In this document: piece by piece, positions 15,192 through 23,894 of the stretch
How the letters are laid out: the number at the start of each line of letters is the position of its first letter
How positions within the stretch are numbered: position 1 is the stretch's first letter
Source: JAPLJQ01 sp037143735
GTDB lineage: Bacteria > Desulfobacterota > Syntrophia > Syntrophales > UBA2185
Length of the DNA: 34,289 bases
Reading direction: 5' to 3'
Assembly (NCBI GenBank): GCA_037143735.1
Contig: JBAWYD010000009.1
Span: forward strand, 1 to 34,289
Made by a program: the position numbers and the translations under genes
The notes under the pieces: generated by a model
Database searches by the model: none
What the model was told of the DNA's origin: nothing
The model's input: the letters and a program-made list of their open reading frames with translations, nothing else

Positions 15192-15314
15192 TCTCGTCAA
15201 AAGTCGTCATTCCAGCGTAGGCGGGAATCCAGAGAGAATGTAAAAGCTCGAAAATACTGGATTCCCGTTTCCACGGGAATGACAAAAAATGGTGTTTTTA
15301 GACTTTTGACGAGA
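15192..15314. mobile_element. MITE-like element with 14-bp terminal inverted repeats
   Basis: TCTCGTCAAAAGTC at 15192-15205 and its exact reverse complement at 15301-15314 bound a 123-base element. Inside is a REP-like palindrome: GTCATTCC...GGCGGGAATCCAG (about 15206-15232) and CTGGATTCCCG...CGGGAATGAC (about 15258-15283). It has no coding capacity. Similar GTCATTCCCGC/GCGGGAATGAC elements are dispersed in many proteobacterial genomes. It lies in the gap 15065-15345 between converging genes, where nothing else is recognised. Confidence 0.75.
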
Positions 15315-15345
15315 CCATCAAACCTCAGGCTTTGTGTAGCCCCTG

Positions 15346-16125
15346 TCATGCAGACTTAAAATAATCAGCTCGTTCTTCAATCAGATCCTTCATGCCATCA
15401 CCATCTTGTTTGTGAATAAAAATTTTCATTTCCGCAATGATTCGCGCGTACATCTCAATGAACGGACCGATGTCCGAATTCATGGTTATGATCTCGGCAT
15501 ACAGTCCGGGATTCTGGCAGAAGACTTTTTCAATGATCTTGAGTTTTGCATTGAAAGCGGGGGTAGAAAACAGGTTCAGCTCTGAAAGGGCGGATCCCGA
15601 TTGACTCAGCGCCATCCCCATCGCTACCGTGTTAAAGTGATTGAGGCCTTGAACAATTGCCATCATCCGGTCATGGTGATCCGGCGTCGTTTCCACCACA
15701 TGGGCGCCGTGTTTTGACAGAACCGTCCTGAGCCAGGAAATCCACCGATCTCCTCTTGCCGGACAAAGGACGACATGCTGTCCTTCCATTGAACCGGTTT
15801 GGGGTCCGAACAGCGGATGGCAGCCGATCACGTCTGAAACCGATGAGGTCAGCATGGCGCTGACCGGGTCCCGTTTCAGAGAGGTCAGGTCCATGAGAAG
15901 GGCGTCTTCTCGCATATGGGGACCGACCTCCTCGATCACAGCCGTGGTAGCCCCCATGGGAACACTTACGACCACGACATCACACCGGTCTGCCATGTCC
16001 TTTACATCCATTCCTGTCTTTCTCCCGGAAACATGAACTCCATATCCCTCTTTTTCAAAGAATCGGGCAAACCATTTCCCCATTCCCCGCGTCCCCCCGA
16101 TGATGCCTATCTGAATGTCATTCAT
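15346..16125 (-). CDS. tyrA: Prephenate (or arogenate) dehydrogenase
   Basis: A 259-residue protein. The N-terminal Rossmann motif is GIIGGTRGMGKWFARFF. VVVSVPMGAT, LLMDLTSLK and GCHPLFGPQTGS (with the conserved His/Pro) identify TyrA. The helical C-terminal dimerisation domain is present, and there is no fused chorismate mutase or ACT domain. It oxidatively decarboxylates prephenate to 4-hydroxyphenylpyruvate, the tyrosine branch. Last gene of the aromatic operon, its ATG overlaps the aroC stop by four bases. Cofactor (NAD or NADP) and substrate preference cannot be read safely. Confidence 0.92.
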   Translation of the reverse strand: MNDIQIGIIGGTRGMGKWFARFFEKEGYGVHVSGRKTGMDVKDMADRCDVVVVSVPMGATTAVIEEVGPHMREDALLMDLTSLKRDPVSAMLTSSVSDVIGCHPLFGPQTGSMEGQHVVLCPARGDRWISWLRTVLSKHGAHVVETTPDHHDRMMAIVQGLNHFNTVAMGMALSQSGSALSELNLFSTPAFNAKLKIIEKVFCQNPGLYAEIITMNSDIGPFIEMYARIIAEMKIFIHKQDGDGMKDLIEERADYFKSA

Positions 16126-17198
16126 TCCTCAATCGCCCTCTGTCTCAATAAATGATCTGCCAGGGTCATACTGACCATGGCCTCACAAACGGGAATGACC
16201 CTGGGGATAACCGACACATCGTGTCTTCCCCTGATCGCGATTTGCGCCGGTTCACCCCTTGTATTGACGGTCCGCTGCGGTATTGCTATGGAAGAAATGG
16301 GTTTGCAGGCAACCCGCAGGACAATTTCATCTCCATTGGTAATTCCGGCGAGGATTCCTCCCGCATGATTGGAAAGAAAACCATCCGGCGTTATGGGATC
16401 ATTGGCTTGCGACCCCGTCATTTCCGCGACACTGAAACCGGCGCCGATTTCTACGCCTTTGACCGTTCCGATACTCATGAGAGCCTTGGCAAGATCCGCG
16501 TCGATCTTGTCGAACACAGGCTCTCCCAGGCCGGCAGGGCATCCCCGGACAATGATTTCGACAACACCGCCGAGGGAATCACCGCGACTTCTGGCGTCAT
16601 CCAGCCTTTTTTCCATTTCTATCGCTGCATCGGCATCCGGACACATTAAACGACATTTTGCCATATCCTTACGGGATATCTTTCCGGATGCATAGCGATC
16701 CGTGTCAGCGATGACGCCTCCCAGGGCTTTCGTATAGGCGACGACGTCCATCCCGGCACGGGAGATGATCTTTCCTGCAATCGCTCCCGCTGCGACGCGT
16801 GCCGCCGTCTCCCTGCCTGAGGCGCGTCCGCCCCCCCGGTGATCCCTTATCCCGTATTTCCTGAAATAGGTATAATCGCCATGTCCCGGTCTGAATACGT
16901 CACGGAGTTCTTCGTAGTCTCCGCTTTCCACATCCGTATTGTAGATGATCAGAGAAATGGGGGCACCCGTCGTTTTTCCGCAAAACGTTCCTGAGAGGAT
17001 TTTTGCGACATCGTCTTCCCGTCTCGCTGAACTCGATACAAGTTGCCCCGGTTTTCTTCGATCCAGCGCCTCTTGAATATCTTCCTCCGTCAAATCAATA
17101 CCGGGAGGACACCCTTCCACGACGGCGCCGGTTGCCGGGCCGTGAGATTCGCCCCAGGTGGTTACCCTGAAGAGGACCCCGATGGAGTTTCCTGACAT
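16122..17198 (-). CDS. aroC: Chorismate synthase
   Basis: A 358-residue protein with all family signatures: GESHGPATGAVVEGCPPG near the N-terminus, RPGHGDYTYFRKYGIRDHRG then GGRASGRETAARVAAGAIAG in the middle, and RHDVSVIPRVIPVCEAM near the end. It uses reduced FMN to convert EPSP to chorismate, the last shikimate step. AGGAAGGG precedes ATG 17198, 19 bases after the aroK stop; this is the only non-overlapping junction in the operon. Confidence 0.97.
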   Translation of the reverse strand: MSGNSIGVLFRVTTWGESHGPATGAVVEGCPPGIDLTEEDIQEALDRRKPGQLVSSSARREDDVAKILSGTFCGKTTGAPISLIIYNTDVESGDYEELRDVFRPGHGDYTYFRKYGIRDHRGGGRASGRETAARVAAGAIAGKIISRAGMDVVAYTKALGGVIADTDRYASGKISRKDMAKCRLMCPDADAAIEMEKRLDDARSRGDSLGGVVEIIVRGCPAGLGEPVFDKIDADLAKALMSIGTVKGVEIGAGFSVAEMTGSQANDPITPDGFLSNHAGGILAGITNGDEIVLRVACKPISSIAIPQRTVNTRGEPAQIAIRGRHDVSVIPRVIPVCEAMVSMTLADHLLRQRAIEE

Positions 17199-17217
17199 TT
17201 TTATCCCTTCCTGCTAT

Positions 17218-17733
17218 CTATTTTATTAAAAACCGACAGATTTCATCGACGGTTTCGTCTATCCCCCTGACGGTTGTATCGACTGAAAAATCGGCAATTC
17301 GCCTGTAAACAGGCTCCCGTTCTTCAAGGATGTGAATCGTTTCCTGAAGGAGATCACCGCCGGAAAAGGATGGTCTTTGTGTACAACTGCGCGAATCGTT
17401 TTCAATTCTTTCGACGATCGACCGTGCATCGGCAAAAAGCCATATCAATGTTCCGTTCTTTTTCAGCATGTCGGCGTTTTCCGCATCCATGACGGCGCCG
17501 CCGCCCGTGGCAATAACGTTCCTTTCCTGAGACGCCGCATCCCGGACAGCATCCTTTTCCCTCTTGCGAAAATACTCCCAGCCTTTCTCCCTCACCATCT
17601 CCTTAATGGATCGCCCCGCCGCGGTTTCAACAATCTCATCCGTGTCATAAAAGGACACGTGAAGCTTCTCAGCAAGCCGTTTCCCGACTGACGTTTTTCC
17701 CGTCCCGCGATATCCGATCAAGACAACGTTCAT
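17218..17733 (-). CDS. aroK: Shikimate kinase
   Basis: A 171-residue protein with Walker A GYRGTGKTSVGKRLA, the shikimate-binding Asp of FYDTDEIVE, GWEYFRKRE, and the ATGGGAVM loop. It phosphorylates shikimate at O3. Its ATG overlaps the aroA stop by four bases. Confidence 0.96.
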   Translation of the reverse strand: MNVVLIGYRGTGKTSVGKRLAEKLHVSFYDTDEIVETAAGRSIKEMVREKGWEYFRKREKDAVRDAASQERNVIATGGGAVMDAENADMLKKNGTLIWLFADARSIVERIENDSRSCTQRPSFSGGDLLQETIHILEEREPVYRRIADFSVDTTVRGIDETVDEICRFLIK

Positions 17734-18995
17734 AGCTTTTTCAGTTCGTCCCAGAATCCGGGAAATGATTTCTCGACACAGGACCTGTTTCTGATCCTCA
17801 TCCCCGGAACGACAAGGCCTGCCACAGCAAAGCTCATGGCGATCCGGTGATCGTTGTATGTTTCGATCTCGGCACGATGAGGCGTTCCCCCTTCAATGAT
17901 CAGCCCGTCGTCCGTTTCTTCCGCACTCACACCGATCCTGTTCAATTCATTTACCAGAGATGCGATCCTGTCGCTTTCCTTGACTCTCAGGTGAGAAACA
18001 TTAGTGATCACCGTTCGTCCGGGCCTGAATGCGGAAAGAATGGCCAGTGTGGGCGCCATATCCGGCATGCGTCCCATATCAAGCGTCCAATCTCCTCCGA
18101 GTAACGGCCTTCCTTCCACCTCAACCCACGAATCACCCCACACCACGGAACAGCCCGACGCTTTCATGATATCAAGAAAGGCGATATCCCCCTGCAGGCT
18201 TTCGGGCGCCATGTCTTCAACCCGGACTCTTCCCCGGCACAGGGCGGCGGCAAGGAAAAAATAGGAAGCGCTGGAAGCGTCTCCCTCTATGAGATACGTT
18301 TTACCCGAATAGCGCTGAGAGCATTTCACCCTGAAGTGGTTCTGCCCGTCCCGGACAACCGTCACACCGAAATGATCCATGACCTTCAGTGTCATATCGA
18401 TATAAGGCTCGGAAACAGTCCTGCCCTTCAGCCAAATCTCCACATCTTCCCCGGCAAACGGAGCGCCGATGAGAAGGGAAGAAACAAATTGGCTGCTTTC
18501 CAGATCCGTCAGGGTGACTTCTCCTCCGGAAATACCGCCCGCTTCAATCATGATCGGCGGATATCCTTTTCCATCCGTGCTCCCGCCGGTCACGCCGAGT
18601 GTCTTCAGGGCATCAAGGAGCGGTCCGACCGGTCTTTCCCGCAGACGGCTATCGCCGTCAAGGACAAACACACCCTTCCCGAGGCAAACCAGCGTCGTAA
18701 GGAAACGAAGCGCTGTCCCGTTATTTCCCAGGAAGATTGTTCCACCGGGATTCCTGATTCGCCCCCCTGTTCCCGTTACAGTCATCTCCTCGGCGGACAC
18801 GGAAATTTCCGCACCTAACGCACGCAATCCTTCCATCAGAAAGCGCGTGTCTTCCGATACAAGCCCACGACGGAGAACGGACCTGCCCTGTGCCAGTGAT
18901 GCGATCACCAGGGCCCTCTGGGTCAGGCTCTTTGAGCCCGGCACTTTCACCACCGCATCTACATGACCGACTGATTTAATCTCTTCCATATCCAT
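17730..18995 (-). CDS. aroA: EPSP synthase (3-phosphoshikimate 1-carboxyvinyltransferase)
   Basis: A 421-residue protein. PGSKSLTQRALVIASLAQG, FLGNNGTALRFL, the SSQFVSSLLIGAPFA segment, EGDASSASYFF, the RVKESDRIAS stretch and the ETYNDHRIAMSFA stretch are all EPSP synthase landmarks. It joins shikimate-3-phosphate to PEP. The start is ATG 18995 or 18989; it overlaps the aroDE 3' end by 14-20 bases. The first motif reads NNGTALR where many enzymes have NAGT, an Asn-for-Ala change in the PEP-site loop. Confidence 0.96.
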   Translation of the reverse strand: MDMEEIKSVGHVDAVVKVPGSKSLTQRALVIASLAQGRSVLRRGLVSEDTRFLMEGLRALGAEISVSAEEMTVTGTGGRIRNPGGTIFLGNNGTALRFLTTLVCLGKGVFVLDGDSRLRERPVGPLLDALKTLGVTGGSTDGKGYPPIMIEAGGISGGEVTLTDLESSQFVSSLLIGAPFAGEDVEIWLKGRTVSEPYIDMTLKVMDHFGVTVVRDGQNHFRVKCSQRYSGKTYLIEGDASSASYFFLAAALCRGRVRVEDMAPESLQGDIAFLDIMKASGCSVVWGDSWVEVEGRPLLGGDWTLDMGRMPDMAPTLAILSAFRPGRTVITNVSHLRVKESDRIASLVNELNRIGVSAEETDDGLIIEGGTPHRAEIETYNDHRIAMSFAVAGLVVPGMRIRNRSCVEKSFPGFWDELKKL

Positions 18996-20541
18996 ACGAC
19001 TTCAATTTCTCCATGACAATCTGCTTCATGTACGCCCTCGGCGGCTCCCGGCCCGTCCAGAGTTTTATCTGTTCCGCGCCCTGTTGGACAAACATACCAA
19101 GACCGGACACTGTCACACAACCCGATATTTGCGCGTCTCTCAACAGTTTCGTTTGAAGGGGGTGGTAGATGACGTCCACAACCCAGCGAAAATTGGCCAG
19201 GATGTCGCTCTCAACAGGCGATTTCTCAACATCCGGCATCATTCCCACGGATGTTGTGTTGATGAGACAATCCGCAGAGACCTTACCGACTTCATTCAGG
19301 GGGTAGAAAGAGCATCCCCACTCCTGTGCCAGTTGTTCCCCCCTTTGCGCATTCCTGTTGAGAACAATGGGAATGCCTCCTTTTTTCAGGATACCGAATA
19401 TGGCGGCTCTCGCCGTACCACCCGCGCCCAGAATGACAAATACCTTACCCTCGATGTCGAGAACGTCGTCCAGAGATTGAACAAGCCCCGTCCAGTCCGT
19501 GTTGTAACCCTTCAATTTACCGTTCTGGTTCACAATGGTATTCACGGCTCCGATCTTCAAAGCATCACCGTCAACCTCGTCCAGATATGCCATAACCGCA
19601 ACCTTAAACGGAATGGTAACACTGACACCCCGGATGTCCATTCCTCTTGCACCATTTACGGCAGACTCCAGATCTTTAATGCAATATGCAGTATACCGTC
19701 CGTCAATATGCATCTCCTCCAATGCAGCATTGTGCATCAGCGGCGACAGGCTCTGATGAACGGGATTACCGAAAAGGGCAAATACCGTTGAGGAAGGTGA
19801 GACGGGGAGCCCTTTTTCTTCTTTCCACGCCGCCTCTGAACCAAAGATTTTCATGACCTGCCGCATTTCTTTTACGGTAAGCTGCCCCGGCGCCGATTCA
19901 GCGCCCCTTTCAAGAGACGCAAAACCGAACATGGAACCCAGGAAAGGCGCCACGATTCTGCTCATCTTCCCCTTTTCACCCATACAAAAGGCAATCATGT
20001 CCTGATTTTTTCTCCGTGCATAAGGGAGGAGGCCTAAAATTCTGAGATTATCCTCCGGGACGTTGGCATAGGTGACGATCTTTACAACATCGGCGCCGGC
20101 CTGAACACATGCATGGAATATCTCTCTCAACGTCTTTATGGACGGGGTTTTACTGAAATCGTGATGGGAGACGATCAACCTGGTCCGCATGCCATTTGCC
20201 CTGATGAGCGCCAGAAGGCCCATTCGGAGGTGTTCTGTCACATCCAGTTCAATGTCTACAAAGTCGGCGCCAAAAGCAACTGCTTCCGTAAGCAAGGAGA
20301 CCCGCTGTCTCTCCACCGGGGTCAATCGATCCACTCCTTCATCATAAAATTCTTTCCTTCTGTTAGTAACCAGAATCCTGACCGGATCGGGATACGACCG
20401 ACATCGTTCCATCAGAGTATTAAGGTCTCCGTCGCGGATCATATCCATCCTCAATTCGATGATGTCCGCATTAGGCAGACTTCTGTCCAGATCGCGCAGC
20501 GCCCCGGCCTGCGTGCCCGCCGTTATGGGTATGCAGATCAC
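18976..20541 (-). CDS. aroDE: AroDE fusion: 3-dehydroquinate dehydratase / shikimate dehydrogenase
   Basis: A 521-residue fusion. Residues about 1-235 are a type I dehydroquinase: IIELRMDMI, LIVSHHDF (catalytic His) and ADVVKIVTYA (Schiff-base Lys). Residues about 250-521 are shikimate dehydrogenase: FALFGNPVHQSLSPLMHNAA, VTIPFK (catalytic Lys), GAVNTIV, KGYNTDWTG (catalytic Asp) and the NADP loop ILGAGGTARAAIFG. It performs steps 3 and 4 of the shikimate pathway. The fusion is best known from plants and some bacteria. It starts with GTG in a four-base overlap (GTGA) with pheA and overlaps aroA downstream. Confidence 0.95.
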   Translation of the reverse strand: MICIPITAGTQAGALRDLDRSLPNADIIELRMDMIRDGDLNTLMERCRSYPDPVRILVTNRRKEFYDEGVDRLTPVERQRVSLLTEAVAFGADFVDIELDVTEHLRMGLLALIRANGMRTRLIVSHHDFSKTPSIKTLREIFHACVQAGADVVKIVTYANVPEDNLRILGLLPYARRKNQDMIAFCMGEKGKMSRIVAPFLGSMFGFASLERGAESAPGQLTVKEMRQVMKIFGSEAAWKEEKGLPVSPSSTVFALFGNPVHQSLSPLMHNAALEEMHIDGRYTAYCIKDLESAVNGARGMDIRGVSVTIPFKVAVMAYLDEVDGDALKIGAVNTIVNQNGKLKGYNTDWTGLVQSLDDVLDIEGKVFVILGAGGTARAAIFGILKKGGIPIVLNRNAQRGEQLAQEWGCSFYPLNEVGKVSADCLINTTSVGMMPDVEKSPVESDILANFRWVVDVIYHPLQTKLLRDAQISGCVTVSGLGMFVQQGAEQIKLWTGREPPRAYMKQIVMEKLKSYGYGRD

Positions 20542-21620
20542 AGCGACACCTCGCCTCTGGGATACGAACCAAGAATTTTAAGAAAGGTCGTTTCCTTTGT
20601 TAGATCCTCCATGCATTCCCTTATGTCTTCCGCTCCGATGTGTCCGGCAAAATCCACAAAGAACAGATACTCCCACAATCTTTCTTTAACGGGATAGGAT
20701 TCGATTTTCATCAGATTGATTTTCCGTTCGGCAAACGGTTTCAGGGCATGATGCAGGGCGCCCGGGTTATGGGGGGTCCCGAAAAGGATCGACGTCTTAT
20801 CCCGGACCGTCATCCCGCTATGACCCTTTCCGATCACCAGAAACCGTGTCGTGTTTGAAGGATGATCTTCAATGCCCTCTGCAAGAATATTCAAATTATA
20901 GGTTGTCGCCGCAAGACGGCTCCCGATGGCGGCAGTGCCGCCGCCTGCCTGAACCAACCTGGCCGCCGCCGCGGTGCTCTCCACCTCAACCAGGGAGCCA
21001 CGGGGCAGATGACCGCGCAACCATCCCTGGCATTGTGCAAGGGCCTGGGGATGGGAATAGATCCGCGTGATATCATCCATCCGATCATTGCATGAAAGCA
21101 GGCAATGGCTGATTCGGAGATAAATCTCGGCACAGATTTTCAAAGGGGTCAAAATCAGCCTGTCCAGAGTCAGATTGACCGATCCTTCAAGGGAGTTCTC
21201 CACGGGGACGACACCCCATTGGACCTTATCCTTTTCCACTGCTTCGAATACATTAAAAACGGATTCCATGGGAATAAGGCTGGTACTTTTCCCGAAGTGG
21301 GATTGGGCGGCCAGATGGCAGAATGACGCCTCCGGCCCGAGACAGGCCACGGTGAACGGTTTTTGAAGGGCGCGGGAAGTGGAAATGATCTCCCTGAAGA
21401 TCGCCTTCAGAAACGCCTCCCCTAATGGTCCATCGTTGATCTCGCAGAGGTACTCAAAAATTTTCGCTTCCTGGGCGGCATCGTACACGTCCATGCCCTG
21501 GCTTTCCTTTATTTTACCGACTTTTATGGACAGCGCCGCCCGTTGATTGAGGAGTTTGACAATTTCACGGTCATTTTTCTTCAATTCAATCCGGAGTTGA
21601 TCGAGTGATTTTGTTGTCAT
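20538..21620 (-). CDS. pheA: Chorismate mutase / prephenate dehydratase (P-protein)
   Basis: A 360-residue protein. Residues about 1-90 are an AroQ chorismate mutase (LDQLRIELKKNDREIVKLLN with the active-site Arg/Lys). Residues about 93-275 are the dehydratase: LGPEASFCHLAA, VPVENSLEGSVN and the SNTTRFLVIG motif. Residues about 285-355 form an ACT domain. It converts chorismate to phenylpyruvate. In the ACT domain the Phe-binding motif ESRP reads ESYP, and the GAL motif reads GALHHAL. The gene overlaps aroB upstream and aroDE downstream by four bases each. Confidence 0.96.
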   Translation of the reverse strand: MTTKSLDQLRIELKKNDREIVKLLNQRAALSIKVGKIKESQGMDVYDAAQEAKIFEYLCEINDGPLGEAFLKAIFREIISTSRALQKPFTVACLGPEASFCHLAAQSHFGKSTSLIPMESVFNVFEAVEKDKVQWGVVPVENSLEGSVNLTLDRLILTPLKICAEIYLRISHCLLSCNDRMDDITRIYSHPQALAQCQGWLRGHLPRGSLVEVESTAAAARLVQAGGGTAAIGSRLAATTYNLNILAEGIEDHPSNTTRFLVIGKGHSGMTVRDKTSILFGTPHNPGALHHALKPFAERKINLMKIESYPVKERLWEYLFFVDFAGHIGAEDIRECMEDLTKETTFLKILGSYPRGEVSL

Positions 21621-22711
21621 CTTTTCATCTCCTCCACGGCGTCGCGCAGGGCCTGCTCCTGAACCCCTCCGTTGATGAACGGCATGCCTATCTTCTTCAG
21701 CAAAACAAAGTGAACCGTATCTCCTCTCTTTTTCTTGTCCATCTTTAACCTCGCGAGAATCTCCTCCGTAGCAACCGCTTGAGGAATCCGGCCGGGAAGT
21801 CCCGCCGCTTTTATCAGATGCTCAATCCTTACAACATCTTCCGCAGGGAGATCATGCAGTCGCTCAGAAATTTTAACCGCCGTGACGGTACCCATGGCTA
21901 CGGCCTCCCCGTGGGAAATTCCGTACCCGGATGCCGCTTCAAGGGCATGACCGATCGTATGACCAAAATTGAGAACGCGCCGCAATCCCTGTTCTTTCTC
22001 GTCAATTTCGACAATTCCCTTTTTTATCTTGCAGGAACTTTCTACAATCTTTTCAAGCACGTCATCATGCCGCTTCCGGATCCTTCCCATGTTTTCTTCC
22101 AGAAAGCGAAAAAATCCGGCATCCTCAATGATTCCGTATTTGATGACTTCCATGAGGCCATTGTTGAACTCGTTGTCGGAAAGCGTCTCCAGTAATTTCA
22201 GGTCGATGAAGATACCACGGGGCTGGTGAAAGGTCCCGAGAAGATTTTTACCTTCGGGAAGATCAATGGCAGTCTTCCCTCCGATGCTGCTGTCAACCTG
22301 AGCCATCAGGGTAGTGGGAATCTGGATGTAGGGAATGGACCGCATATACAGGGATGCAATCATACCGGTGATGTCGCCGACAACACCGCCTCCCAGAGCA
22401 AGGAGTGTTGAATTTCTGTCTGCACCGATTTTCAACATCCTCTCAACGACGCCAAGGACGGTGGAGATATTTTTTGAAGCCTCTCCCGCAGGAAATTCGA
22501 TCATGTCGGCGCTCAATCCGATTCCCTTCAATTTGTTAAGCAGAGACTCGCCATGGAGAGCCGACACATTGGAATCCGTGATAACAATGTATCGGGAAGC
22601 GGGATGATTCTTTGCAATGATCAAACCCATCCGATCCAGGATATCGTGCCCGATGCAGATATCATGGGAAGAAGACAATTTCTTATCAAGATTGACCTTT
22701 ATCTTTTTCAT
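21617..22711 (-). CDS. aroB: 3-dehydroquinate synthase
   Basis: A 364-residue protein. FPAGEASKNISTV, LALGGGVVGDITGMIAS, IPTTLMAQVDSSIGGKTAID, the GTFHQPRG loop and NFGHTIGHALEA (metal His residues) identify AroB. It converts DAHP to 3-dehydroquinate with NAD and a divalent metal, step 2 of the pathway. Its ATG overlaps the DAHP synthase stop by four bases and its stop overlaps pheA likewise. Confidence 0.97.
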   Translation of the reverse strand: MKKIKVNLDKKLSSSHDICIGHDILDRMGLIIAKNHPASRYIVITDSNVSALHGESLLNKLKGIGLSADMIEFPAGEASKNISTVLGVVERMLKIGADRNSTLLALGGGVVGDITGMIASLYMRSIPYIQIPTTLMAQVDSSIGGKTAIDLPEGKNLLGTFHQPRGIFIDLKLLETLSDNEFNNGLMEVIKYGIIEDAGFFRFLEENMGRIRKRHDDVLEKIVESSCKIKKGIVEIDEKEQGLRRVLNFGHTIGHALEAASGYGISHGEAVAMGTVTAVKISERLHDLPAEDVVRIEHLIKAAGLPGRIPQAVATEEILARLKMDKKKRGDTVHFVLLKKIGMPFINGGVQEQALRDAVEEMKR

Positions 22712-23736
22712 GGATTCACCTGTATGTCTTTTCTCATCACCTGTTCGAGAACCTTTATTTCCTCCATGAGCTTGTAGAATTTCTCCGGTTTGAGAGACTG
22801 ATTCCCGTCAGATACGGCTTTTTCGGGTTCGGGATGAACTTCTACAAGAAGGCCGTCCGCTCCCACAGCTATGGCCGCCCTGCTCAGAGGAATGACATAT
22901 TTCCAGTTGCCCGCTGCATGGCTGGGATCTACAATAACGGGGAGGTGTGTCAATTCTTTCAAAACGGGAACCGCGCTGATATCAAGGGTGTTGCGTGTAG
23001 CCGTTTCAAACGTACGGATGCCTCTCTCACAGAGAATGACCTGGTCGTTTCCCTCGGAAAGGATGTATTCCGCAGACATAAGAAGTTCCTCTATGGTCGT
23101 CATCATCCCCCGCTTTAAAAGGACGGGTTTCCGCGACTGGCCGACCTTCTTCAAGAGGGCAAAGTTCTGGACATTCCGAGCCCCTATCTGAAGGATATCC
23201 GTATACGCCTCAACCAGATCGACGTCAATAGTATTGAGGACTTCCGTAATGACAGGCATGCCCGTTTTCGCCCGCGCTTTCTCCAGAATCTTGAGACCCT
23301 CTTCTTCCATGCCCTGGAAGCTGTAGGGAGACGTCCTCGGTTTGAATGCGCCTCCTCTGAGGATCTGCGCCCCTCCCTTTTTAACGATATAGGCGCTTTC
23401 CATCATCTGTTCTTCACTCTCAATGGAACATGGACCGGCCATGACGACAAACTGCGAACCGCCAATCTTCACATCACCGACAGAAATGACCGTATTTCCT
23501 TCTCTCGATTCCCGGCTTGCAAGTTTGTAAGGCTTCAAAATGGGAAAAACCTTATCCACACCGGAAAGAACTTCGGCATACTTCAAATACGCCTTGCCCC
23601 TTTCATCCCCGACGGCTCCGATGATGGTCTGTTCAACTCCCCTTGAAGGATGGGCGCTGTAGCCCACCGATTCGATCCACCGGATGATGTGGTCGATCTG
23701 TTCTTCCGTTGCATTCTTTTTCATGACAATAATCAT
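22708..23736 (-). CDS. aroF: DAHP synthase, type I-beta with N-terminal regulatory domain
   Basis: A 342-residue protein. Residues about 1-70 are the ferredoxin-like domain (MIIVMKKNATEEQIDHI start) that binds Tyr/Phe in Thermotoga-type enzymes. The barrel shows FVVMAGPCSIESEEQM, LRGGAFKPRTSPYSFQGM, KRGMMTTIEE, ILCERGIRTFE and VIVDPSHAAG. It condenses PEP with erythrose-4-phosphate, the committed step. ATG 23736 is preferred: AGGAGGG (23744-23750) is seven bases upstream. The frame stays open to 23835, but that stretch contains two terminator hairpins and is leader RNA. First structural gene of the attenuated operon. Confidence 0.96.
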   Translation of the reverse strand: MIIVMKKNATEEQIDHIIRWIESVGYSAHPSRGVEQTIIGAVGDERGKAYLKYAEVLSGVDKVFPILKPYKLASRESREGNTVISVGDVKIGGSQFVVMAGPCSIESEEQMMESAYIVKKGGAQILRGGAFKPRTSPYSFQGMEEEGLKILEKARAKTGMPVITEVLNTIDVDLVEAYTDILQIGARNVQNFALLKKVGQSRKPVLLKRGMMTTIEELLMSAEYILSEGNDQVILCERGIRTFETATRNTLDISAVPVLKELTHLPVIVDPSHAAGNWKYVIPLSRAAIAVGADGLLVEVHPEPEKAVSDGNQSLKPEKFYKLMEEIKVLEQVMRKDIQVNP

Positions 23737-23757
23737 GCTCATTCCCTCCTCACACAT

Positions 23758-23791
23758 AAAAAAGGCCATGACGATTCCTGCTGCCATGGCC
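23758..23791 (-). terminator. Second terminator-like hairpin before the aroF ribosome site
   Basis: On the minus strand GGCCATG (23791-23785), a 14-base loop, CATGGCC (23770-23764), then T6 (23763-23758). It lies between the main attenuator terminator and the aroF ribosome site. Its 5' arm with the next bases (GCCATGGCAG) can also pair with terminator arm CTGCCCATGGC with one bulge, so it may compete with the main terminator rather than only back it up. Confidence 0.6.
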
Positions 23792-23794
23792 CAG

Positions 23795-23894
23795 AAAATA
23801 AAAAAGCCATGGGCAGCTTCTTTCGATCTACCCATGGCTTAAGTTGCTTATTTAATTGAGGTTAATTCCTCAAAAGCAATGGGCAGACCCATGG
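23795..23894 (-). promoter_or_regulatory. Aromatic amino acid transcription attenuator
   Basis: The terminator stem is AAGCCATGGGTAG (23840-23828) with CTGCCCATGGCTT (23816-23804), 13 pairs including one GU, an 11-base loop, then a T-rich run (23805-23795). An upstream copy of the 3' arm, CTGCCCATTGCTT (23886-23874), differs at one base and can pair with 23840-23828 (12 of 13 positions) as antiterminator. A further segment, ATGGG (23892-23888), pairs with CCCAT (23883-23879). That segment lies in Pro-Trp-Val codons of the leader peptide. A ribosome stalled on aromatic codons would mask it and free the antiterminator. Confidence 0.88.

Noticed and set aside
19084..19791. A 235-codon plus-strand frame opposite aroDE
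   Set aside because: Antisense of a well-identified enzyme, with no motifs of its own.
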